A stretch of DNA of 64,000 nucleotides from Drouetiella sp036703255 (GTDB lineage: Bacteria; Cyanobacteriota; Cyanobacteriia; Elainellales; Elainellaceae): contig DATNPL010000030.1 of NCBI GenBank assembly GCA_036703255.1, positions 1 to 64,000 of the forward strand. The letters are read 5' to 3'. The notes under the pieces were generated by a model. It worked only from the letters and a program-made list of their open reading frames with translations. It did no database searches and had not been told where the DNA came from. Both the position numbers and the translations under genes were made by a program. Positions within the stretch are counted from its first letter, which is position 1, and the number at the start of each line of letters is the position of its first letter. This document shows positions 52,853 to 60,026 of the stretch, piece by piece.

Positions 52853-55102
52853 TTAGCTCTCTTCACTCAAAATTAGCTTAGAGTAATGCCCTTTCTCCTG
52901 CCAGAGCGCTTCATGAGTGCCTCGCTGTATAACTTTGCCGCGCTCCAACACAATAATTTCATCGCAGTCACGAATGGTGCTGAGCCGATGCGCCACAATC
53001 AAGCAAGTGCAGCCTCTACGACGCAGATTTTGATCGATCGCCTTTTCAGTTTCCGAATCAAGGGCGCTCGTGGCTTCGTCCATAATCAGAATCGTCGGAT
53101 TGTTGACCAGCGCTCTGGCAATCTCTAGGCGCTGACGCTGACCGCCACTCAGATTGGCGGCCCCTTCGATCAGGGGGGCATCATACCCTCCCGGAATAGA
53201 CAGAATCGTGTCATGAATTAGCGCATCCATACAGGCTCTTTCTAGCGTTTCATCGGGAATAGTTGGGTCCCATAGGGTGAGATTGGCGCGGATACTGTCA
53301 GCGAACAGCAGAATATCTTGATCCACTACCGAAATGGAATGGGTAAGAACCGATCGCGGAATTTCGGTTCTAGACATACCATCAAAATTAACGGCTCCTG
53401 ACCAAGGCTCATAAAGCCCTGCAACAATTTTGGCTAAGGTCGATTTTCCGGAGCCGCTCCCTCCAACCAAGGCAACCCGCTGCCCTGGCTTGATGGCAAG
53501 ATTGAAGCCTTGAATCAAAGGTGTCGCCACTCGACTATAGCCAAAGGTAATGTTCTTCAACTCGATGTATCCCTTGAGCTGATAAGAAGACTGCATCAAG
53601 GACGCCGATCCAGACGGCTCTGCTTCTAGGGCAGGATCAGTCGCATTATCCAATACGTCATCTAAGCGCAGGAGGTTGCCCTCTAGCTCTTGCAGCGTAC
53701 TGCCAAACCGCACAAGATTGTTAACGGGAGCCAAGAAGCTGGTCGTTAAGAGCTGAAAGGCCAGCAGCATACCAATGGTCATCTTGCCCTGCATCACTTG
53801 CCAGCCACCAATGCCGAGCAAAAATACGGTGGTGAGCGCCGTGATCAAAGAAGGCAACAAACTCAGCTTCTGGTTGACCAGATTTAGCTCCTGCTGAGCA
53901 TTGGTGGCTTTGGTATAGTACCCCGCCCAACGAGAAAAGAAATCTGACTCTAAGCCCGAAGCCTTGAGCGTCTCAACGCTTTGTAGTCCTGCGATCGCCA
54001 CACCATTCACCTTGCCATAACTTTGTGCCACGCTAATGTTGGCATCGACCCGCTGCCGCGAAACCCACTGCAAGGCCACGACATTGGCGATCGCAAAGGC
54101 CACGACCACCAGCGTCAGCAGCACGTTATATCTCAGCATCACGGCAGCATAGAAAACAACCAGGACAACGCTGATGACCGTGGTGGTGAGCTGCCCGGTC
54201 AAGACAGTGGCAACGCGATCGTTGATCCGAATTCGGCTGCTAATTTCGCCTGAATAGCGCTGTGCATAGTAGCTAATTGGTAATTTCAAAAGATGCCAAA
54301 CGAACTGGCTAGACATGGCGATCGATAGCTTAATTCTGAGCTTGCGCAGATAGCGAAATTGCAGCCCGATCAACAGTCCCTGAACCCCGATCGTTAGCAG
54401 CAGGCCGATGAGTAAATAAGGAACCCAGTCCAGACGATGTTTGATCAGAATATTATCGACAAATACCTGGCTAAAGACAGGCACCGCCAGATTGGGAATA
54501 ACCAATAAAAATCCTGCTGCAACACAGTAAGCCAAAGCCGCCACCGAGCTGCGCATGCGGTTCTTTAAGGCATCAATGACGCTCTTTTTCTTACCGCCTT
54601 TTTGGAAGCTCGCGCTTGGCTCCATCAGCAGCACAATTCCGGTGTAGCCCTGATTAAATTCTGCTAGAGCGATCTTTCTGCGTCCAGAGGCCGGATCGCT
54701 GACATAGGCATACTCTTTATCGAACCCTTCTACGACAAAAAAATGGTCGAACTGCCAAAAGATAATGTAGGGCGGTTGCAGCTTCATCAGGCTCTGCAAT
54801 TCCTTTTTAAATCCCTTAGCGTTAAGTCCGTAGTTCTTGGCAGCCGTGAGAATATTGCCTGCCGAACTGCCATCTCGCGAAATGCCGCAGGCTTGGCGCA
54901 GTTCGGCTAAGGGGACAATGCGCCCGTAATAGCCCAAAATGATGCCCAGCGCTGCGGCTCCACATTCTACGGCCTCCATCTGAAGCAGCGTGGGGGTGAC
55001 GACGCGATCGCTTTTCCGACTTCGCAGTTTTTGCCAGCGTTTGAGCAGCAACTGCCCATACTCCACGAGCGGTTGGCTGCGTTTGATCGAAGGTTTCAGC
55101 AT
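52853..55102 (-). CDS. NHLP-type peptidase/permease/ATPase exporter (C39 peptidase)
   Basis: 749 residues. N-terminal C39 peptidase with catalytic Cys in QMEAVECGAAALG, His in FWQFDHFFVVEGF and Asp in YVSDPASGRRK. Six-TM domain (about 185-465), then ABC ATPase with LVGGSGSGKSTLAKI, NLSGGQRQRLEIARAL and ILIMDEATSALD. Transporters of this class cut double-Gly leaders and export the product in one complex, and the peptide at 52139 carries fitting sites. It is the last gene of an operon with the HlyD-like and cyclic-nucleotide-binding genes (39 and 1 bp spacing). Confidence 0.95.
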   Translation of the reverse strand: MLKPSIKRSQPLVEYGQLLLKRWQKLRSRKSDRVVTPTLLQMEAVECGAAALGIILGYYGRIVPLAELRQACGISRDGSSAGNILTAAKNYGLNAKGFKKELQSLMKLQPPYIIFWQFDHFFVVEGFDKEYAYVSDPASGRRKIALAEFNQGYTGIVLLMEPSASFQKGGKKKSVIDALKNRMRSSVAALAYCVAAGFLLVIPNLAVPVFSQVFVDNILIKHRLDWVPYLLIGLLLTIGVQGLLIGLQFRYLRKLRIKLSIAMSSQFVWHLLKLPISYYAQRYSGEISSRIRINDRVATVLTGQLTTTVISVVLVVFYAAVMLRYNVLLTLVVVAFAIANVVALQWVSRQRVDANISVAQSYGKVNGVAIAGLQSVETLKASGLESDFFSRWAGYYTKATNAQQELNLVNQKLSLLPSLITALTTVFLLGIGGWQVMQGKMTIGMLLAFQLLTTSFLAPVNNLVRFGSTLQELEGNLLRLDDVLDNATDPALEAEPSGSASLMQSSYQLKGYIELKNITFGYSRVATPLIQGFNLAIKPGQRVALVGGSGSGKSTLAKIVAGLYEPWSGAVNFDGMSRTEIPRSVLTHSISVVDQDILLFADSIRANLTLWDPTIPDETLERACMDALIHDTILSIPGGYDAPLIEGAANLSGGQRQRLEIARALVNNPTILIMDEATSALDSETEKAIDQNLRRRGCTCLIVAHRLSTIRDCDEIIVLERGKVIQRGTHEALWQEKGHYSKLILSEES

Positions 55103-55141
55103 AGGAGCGATTGAACTGTTGAATTGAATTATTGAATTGGG

Positions 55142-55759
55142 CTATTTAAGAAAGGGGAAAACGAAGCTAATGGGGGCGCGATCGCTCAGCATCACCTTGG
55201 CAGAGGTTGGCGTCTCACTTGATAGCTGTTCGTCAGGGCCTTGCGACATAGACCATTGATACCCCGTTTCGTTTGCCGCATCTGGCTTGAGCTGAGCTAC
55301 TACCTCAATAGAAGCGGGCGTGTAGACCAACTCTGCCAACTCTGCGTTACCGTTGACGCGACTTAACGCCGATGCCTGCGTCACAGGCGCTGGAGAAACC
55401 GCAGTGACCGTTGCCTCCAGCCCACCAAATTCTTGAATGCTGGTTGTCTCAGGGATGACTAAGATGCGATCGCCCGGTCGAACTTTTTTGCCTTCTGCAA
55501 TGGGGAAATAGCTGACGTTAATCAGGCGAGTCCGATCGGCCGTATCCTGAACCAGCAGCCCCTTCGCTTCAACAAAAACAGGAATCCGTCCCAAGATGCT
55601 CCAGAGCAGCGCTACAGAGACTAAAAATCCAATGGATGCGAGAGGCAACCAGTCTTTAAGATTGACAACCTGCATCAATTGGTCGAGCTGTTCAGGCGAA
55701 GAGATTTGCTCTAACGCCTCTTTGCGAAATAAATTAGACTCTTCTTCGTTTGCCATCAA
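55142..55759 (-). CDS. NHLM-type HlyD-like secretion adaptor, short form
   Basis: 205 residues. N-terminal cytoplasmic helix (LFRKEALEQISSPEQLDQLM), one TM (LPLASIGFLVSVALLWSIL), then beta-barrel and lipoyl-like segments (PVFVEAKGLLV; EGKKVRPGDRILVIPETT; FGGLEATVTAVSPAPVTQAS). Periplasmic adaptor proteins of the NHLM system connect the ABC exporter to the outer envelope. The coiled-coil hairpin usual in HlyD-type adaptors is missing, so this is a compact version, which may fit a direct or short conduit. It follows the cyclic-nucleotide-binding gene by one base. Confidence 0.85.
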   Translation of the reverse strand: MMANEEESNLFRKEALEQISSPEQLDQLMQVVNLKDWLPLASIGFLVSVALLWSILGRIPVFVEAKGLLVQDTADRTRLINVSYFPIAEGKKVRPGDRILVIPETTSIQEFGGLEATVTAVSPAPVTQASALSRVNGNAELAELVYTPASIEVVAQLKPDAANETGYQWSMSQGPDEQLSSETPTSAKVMLSDRAPISFVFPFLK

Positions 55760-55760
55760 T

Positions 55761-56810
55761 TCATCCCTTCACGCCTAGCTGCTGCAACATCCAGTTAAAT
55801 CTGGCTCTGGCGAGTGACAGCTTTTGCAAATCAGCCACATCTAGCTCTCCTGGATAGGTCTGTGTGTCACACAAGCTGCACCCTGGCTCGTAGCCAGCGC
55901 TGTCTTCTAGCTGACTGACAATCTGAAACATCCGCTCAGCCGTCAAGCTGGCCAGCGCTTGATAAAAGCGAGAGGCAAATCCCGGATCTTGCTGAAGCTT
56001 GGGAGTGAGTGCTGCAATGGGAATGGATAACACCAAAGACTCTTGGTTTGCCTTCAGCATGTAGACATTGGGGGTCATGTCTAAGAAAGCCGTCACCCCC
56101 AAGATTTCACCCGGCAAGGCTTCTGCTATTCTCCGAGGCTGATTGTTTTGTAGCGTGCTAAAGGCAAGGGACAAAGGATTGCACTTTCCCTCATAGATGT
56201 ACAGACAAAGCCCCCCCTGAAGCACAATATCTATTGCCTCCAGGGGCTGTCCTTCGCGGAGGTAAATTTCTTTCTCTTTCAGTCGCTTGACTCTTCCGGC
56301 GCTGGTCATCCAACACATGTCGCTATCGAAAAGGCAGCCAAACACCGAAAGGATGCTCTTCGTCATGATCAGGTGAGACTGAAGCATGAATTCTTTGGGC
56401 AGATGAGCCGTAATCTGCCACTGCTGACGCGAGAGCAGCATGGCGATCGCCCGATAAAACCGAGCGCTAAAGCCCACATCCTGATGCAGCTTGTCGGCCA
56501 ACGCCTGCTGAGGAATCGCTAACACCAAGGAATCTTCGAGGGCTGTGACTGCGATCGGCAAAGGCTGATCGCTGGGCAAAAAGAAGAGTCCGGTGACATC
56601 GCCGCTGGAGTATGTGGCAATTCTATGGGCTGTATGCTGTGGCTGGCTTGAGATCAAGGCCAGTTCTCCCTCCAGGATCAGGTAGAGGCTATCGGGATTT
56701 TCATGCGGCTGTAGGAGGCGATCGCCTCCGGCAATGTTTAGCTTGCGTCCGACTAAAGTCATCCAGTCGATGTCACCGCTGCTTAGTTCTCTCAGGATGA
56801 TCTCCGTCAT
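55761..56810 (-). CDS. protein with two cyclic-nucleotide-binding-type domains
   Basis: 349 residues. Two tandem cNMP-binding-like beta-roll domains (about 20-140: RLLQPHENPDSLYLILEGEL; about 180-300: IYLREGQPLEAIDIVLQGGL), each followed by a helix. There is no HTH. A CSLCDTQTYPGELD motif near the C-terminus is unusual. Related proteins accompany NHLP/NHLM exporters in cyanobacteria and are thought to regulate or assemble the system. First gene of the operon with the adaptor and the peptidase exporter. Ligand binding is not proven: the canonical phosphate-cassette Arg is not obvious. Confidence 0.85.
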   Translation of the reverse strand: MTEIILRELSSGDIDWMTLVGRKLNIAGGDRLLQPHENPDSLYLILEGELALISSQPQHTAHRIATYSSGDVTGLFFLPSDQPLPIAVTALEDSLVLAIPQQALADKLHQDVGFSARFYRAIAMLLSRQQWQITAHLPKEFMLQSHLIMTKSILSVFGCLFDSDMCWMTSAGRVKRLKEKEIYLREGQPLEAIDIVLQGGLCLYIYEGKCNPLSLAFSTLQNNQPRRIAEALPGEILGVTAFLDMTPNVYMLKANQESLVLSIPIAALTPKLQQDPGFASRFYQALASLTAERMFQIVSQLEDSAGYEPGCSLCDTQTYPGELDVADLQKLSLARARFNWMLQQLGVKG

Positions 56811-57378
56811 GAAGTTTCCTTAGTTAGGTTGTGAGGTAATTTACAAGCTGACGAGATTCTTCAAATGAAGGCCAGTATTTTCTAGATGACATATTTAATG
56901 TAATTCAGATAACATATTTGATGTTTTCTAGATGACATACCCAACGACAATCTTTAGAAGCGATCTACAAAGTAGCATTGTCTGGGTCTGAAGTTCTACT
57001 GCCTGTCTTCATTTCATTACAAATCTTCCAAAGTTTGACGAGAGAAGATGACATTCAGGTAATGGCTTTGATTAAAGCAATATCACCCAAAGTATAAAAA
57101 ATATCCTCTTTTAAGGGTGAAGTTAGAGATAAAGTTTAGAAATTAAGCTGATAGAAAACGAATGAGTTTTAGGTTGAACTAAGGTGCGAAACCCTGTATC
57201 AGCCTGGATTATACCTTGCGAATCAATTCTGCATTTTCATATAGTTGCAACTTGACTGTAATCATTACTGTAATCATCAAATTATTTTGCGAAGAAGGGT
57301 ACTACAGTCTATTTTGTAGCGAAATCACCCTTGCTTAACGGGTGCGATCGCTAGATCCCTAGTAAGGAAATTCTCAAA
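56811..57378. other. 568-bp intergenic region upstream of the export operon
   Basis: AT-rich region between the divergent operon (start 56810, minus) and the secreted-protein gene at 57379. It contains the three 23-bp direct repeats at 56878-56946. The remainder has no gene or strong hairpin. Confidence 0.6.
56878..56946. promoter_or_regulatory. three tandem 23-bp direct repeats (iteron-like)
   Basis: The core AGATGACATATTTAATG or a close variant begins at 56884, 56907 and 56930, exactly 23 bp apart. They lie 68-136 bp upstream of the start of the export operon (56810, minus strand), where a regulator could bind cooperatively. Confidence 0.7.
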
Positions 57379-57738
57379 ATGAAACTGGCTTCGGTACTTG
57401 TCGGTGTCACTCTAGCGAGTCTGGTAACTATCTGGGATGCTCCGCTTAAGGCAGTCAATCCTGTTCTCGTTCAAGCCGTGGCTCAAGAGATGACGATTCA
57501 AGACAAAATTGATCTGATTACGCAGAGCAAAGGGCAAGTGGGGAGTGGAGATCAACTCCGACGTTTCTTCTACGGTGAGCTTGATCCGATCGGGATTCAG
57601 CCCGGTGGAGCGGGTACAGTCGTCAATCTCTATAGCAAAGTGAATGATGTCACTTTCTCTTACTGTTCTCACTTTGATGTTGTGGTTGCAGTGGGGAAAG
57701 GTAAAGTTACTCAGTTTCCCGCTGATCAGGTGCGATAA
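57379..57738 (+). CDS. small secreted protein, unknown family
   Basis: 119 residues. Signal peptide (KLASVLVGVTLASLVTIWDA, cleavage perhaps after PLKA), then a ~90-residue domain: MTIQDKIDLITQSKGQVGSG, LRRFFYGELDPIGIQPGG and VNDVTFSYCSHFDVVVAVGK, with one Cys. I do not recognise the family. An AAGGA Shine-Dalgarno precedes the ATG. A hairpin at 57804 follows the stop. Confidence 0.7.
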   Translation: MKLASVLVGVTLASLVTIWDAPLKAVNPVLVQAVAQEMTIQDKIDLITQSKGQVGSGDQLRRFFYGELDPIGIQPGGAGTVVNLYSKVNDVTFSYCSHFDVVVAVGKGKVTQFPADQVR

Positions 57739-57803
57739 TCTACCGCTCTGACTTAATCTCTGGCTCAGAATGGAATAATCCTAGAGCCATTAAAAGAATA
57801 AAA

Positions 57804-57844
57804 AGGTGGTTTTTGAGGGATCTTGAGTTTCTCAAAAACCACCT
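57804..57844. terminator. 14-bp hairpin after the secreted-protein gene
   Basis: AGGTGGTTTTTGAG pairs exactly with CTCAAAAACCACCT around a 13-base loop. It separates the secreted-protein gene from the DUF4079-reductase-BcsA genes. Polarity of the T and A runs is reversed compared with a standard terminator, so the role is uncertain. Confidence 0.5.
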
Positions 57845-57907
57845 CAAAACATATTGATTATGACAAAACCTGTGCTTGTGTAGTCGCTCATTCGCAGAGG
57901 TGTAAAC

Positions 57908-58603
57908 ATGGACATCAAAGACATTTTCTTGCTACTGCATCCCGCTATCGCAGTCGTCATTGTCTATCCGCTTATAGGTAATGTCATCAGTCGGTCATTG
58001 CAGGTGCGTCAGCGCCGCCAAGATCTAGAATCTGCGAACAGGAGTAAGGTGTCGCCTACCGTTGGGCCAGAACATGTGCAGCTAGGACGCTGGCTCAGCG
58101 GCTCAGTGGTGGGGCTAGCTCTATTGGGCATAGGGCATGAACTGATTTCTAAAATATCGGAAGAGCAGGGTTGGAATCAGGAGCCGTTTAGGGTTGGATT
58201 TGTAGCGCTGATTTTTCTATCTACGATCGCCTCTCTCGTTCTTCTCTACAATGCCAGACCTAAGATTTGGCGCGCTGTGTTTGCAACTCTGACGAGCATG
58301 GGGTTGATTCTATTGGGATGTCAACCTGAGATTTTCCGCCGGACAAATGAGTGGTATATTTCGCATTACTACTATGGCATTGCTGCCGCTCTATTGATGG
58401 TTATCTCCCTAGCGATGGTTCAAGATATCTATCAAGATAAGCGCAATCGCTGGCGCATGGTTCATATCGTTCTCAATTCATTCGCTGTACTGCTCTTTGT
58501 CGGACAAGGATTTACCGGAGCGCGAGATCTGTTGGAGATTCCACTAAGCTGGCAAGAATCTTTTGTGTACAAGTGTGATTTTGCGAATAAAACTTGTCCT
58601 TAA
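57908..58603 (+). CDS. DUF4079-like multi-TM membrane protein
   Basis: 231 residues with about six TM helices. The start, IFLLLHPAIAVVIVYPLIGN, carries a conserved His-Pro. Further His are in GIGHELISK, SHYYYGIAAALLMVISLA and MVHIVLNSFAVLL, consistent with DUF4079 and a possible b-type heme environment. It directly precedes a membrane-anchored flavin/[2Fe-2S] reductase (64 bp) and may be its transmembrane electron carrier. Heme binding is inferred, not shown. Confidence 0.72.
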   Translation: MDIKDIFLLLHPAIAVVIVYPLIGNVISRSLQVRQRRQDLESANRSKVSPTVGPEHVQLGRWLSGSVVGLALLGIGHELISKISEEQGWNQEPFRVGFVALIFLSTIASLVLLYNARPKIWRAVFATLTSMGLILLGCQPEIFRRTNEWYISHYYYGIAAALLMVISLAMVQDIYQDKRNRWRMVHIVLNSFAVLLFVGQGFTGARDLLEIPLSWQESFVYKCDFANKTCP

Positions 58604-58667
58604 ATCATTTCCTACACCAGACTTTCTGTTGTCGTCCTCTTTTGTAACTCTGGCTTAAGCAGACACT

Positions 58668-60026
58668 ATGGTTGAAATTAGAGAGATCAACGTCTCTGTT
58701 ACGAGAGGCATTACGGCTGCTGCTGCGGCCTTGTCGATCGCGACAATTGTGTCTGGCGTTATCGTGGGCTTTGTCAAACCCAAAGATGAGGCTGCTCATC
58801 GGTTTGTCTTGTCTACTGCCCTGATTGGCATGGGCTGTGGCGCTGTGTATGGTTTACTTCCCCGCTCTAAAGCGCATGCCGCCAGTGCCGTTAGTTTAAG
58901 TTCGGTTCAGTCCAGCTCGGTTCAGTCCAGCTCGGTAGCACCTGCAAATTCTTCCTGGACGGGCTGGCGCAACTTTGTGGTGGTTCGCAAAGTTAAGGAA
59001 AGCCAAGATATCACCTCGTTTTATCTCAAACCAGCCGATCAGGCAGAAATTCCTAATTTTCAGCCTGGGCAATTTCTGACCCTCAAGCTTGAGATTCCAG
59101 GACAAAGCAAGCCGACGATTCGCACCTATTCGCTGTCAGATTATGCTGATCCTTGCGAATATTATCGACTGTCTATCAAGCGAGAGCCAATGGCTCAGCC
59201 CGATCTGCCGCCAGGGTTAGCCTCTAATTTTATGCATGACCAGGTGCAGGAAGGCTCTGTGATTCAGGCTAAGCCCCCCAGCGGTCAATTTGTGCTGGAC
59301 GTGGCGAAATCTTTGCCCGCTGTCTTCATCAGCAATGGTGTGGGCATTACTCCCTTGATCAGCATGGCAAAAGCCTGTAGTCGGCTAAATCCCGATCGCC
59401 CGCTCTGGTTTATCCACGGGGCAAGAGATGGCAGTTTCCATGCGTTTCAAGATGAAGTCCGAGAAATAGCGCAACAGAATCCTAATCTGCATCTACATTT
59501 TAGATATAGCCGTTCTCGACTAGATGATCAAGAACGGTATCACAGCATGGGCTATGTAGATGCTGAATTGATTCGTGAGGTGCTGGCGCGTGAAGAAATT
59601 AGCCTTGATCAGGCGGAGTATTATCTGTGTGGTTCTCCCCCGTTTTTACAGGCTCTACGTGATGGATTCAAAACCTTGGGAGTGTCTGAAGATCGCGTTT
59701 TCTTTGAAGTGTTTGGTGGGGCAAAGGGAGCCAGTCCAGCGGCTGAAATGCTCAATGGCTCAGAACAGGGTGCAGAGATAATCTTTGCTAAATCAGAGGT
59801 GACGCTGACCTGGAAACCGGGTGACGGAACGATTTTAGAGTTTGCCGAGGCTCATGACCTGAATCCAGAATATAGCTGCCGTCAGGGAATTTGCCTGACC
59901 TGTATGTGTCGCCTTCAGTCAGGGGAGGTTGATTACGTGCAGCCGCCTGTTGGCACCCCTGAGGCAGGGTCGGTTCTCATTTGCATTTCCCAGCCGAAGT
60001 CTAGCCGAGTTGTGTTGGATCTGTGA
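58668..60026 (+). CDS. membrane-anchored FAD/NAD(P) oxidoreductase with C-terminal [2Fe-2S] domain
   Basis: 452 residues. Two N-terminal TM helices (ITAAAAALSIATIVSGVIVG and FVLSTALIGMGCGAVYGLL), a Ser/Val-rich linker with a 15-bp tandem repeat, then a ferredoxin-reductase-like module: FAD site RTYSLSDYADP, nucleotide site NGVGITPLISMAKA and CGSPPFLQAL. C-terminal plant-type ferredoxin with cysteines SCRQGICLTC and LICIS. Domain order resembles flavohemoprotein-type reductases without the globin. Likely moves electrons from NAD(P)H to a membrane acceptor, perhaps the DUF4079 protein upstream. The TGA overlaps the GTG of the cellulose synthase gene. Confidence 0.9.
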   Translation: MVEIREINVSVTRGITAAAAALSIATIVSGVIVGFVKPKDEAAHRFVLSTALIGMGCGAVYGLLPRSKAHAASAVSLSSVQSSSVQSSSVAPANSSWTGWRNFVVVRKVKESQDITSFYLKPADQAEIPNFQPGQFLTLKLEIPGQSKPTIRTYSLSDYADPCEYYRLSIKREPMAQPDLPPGLASNFMHDQVQEGSVIQAKPPSGQFVLDVAKSLPAVFISNGVGITPLISMAKACSRLNPDRPLWFIHGARDGSFHAFQDEVREIAQQNPNLHLHFRYSRSRLDDQERYHSMGYVDAELIREVLAREEISLDQAEYYLCGSPPFLQALRDGFKTLGVSEDRVFFEVFGGAKGASPAAEMLNGSEQGAEIIFAKSEVTLTWKPGDGTILEFAEAHDLNPEYSCRQGICLTCMCRLQSGEVDYVQPPVGTPEAGSVLICISQPKSSRVVLDL

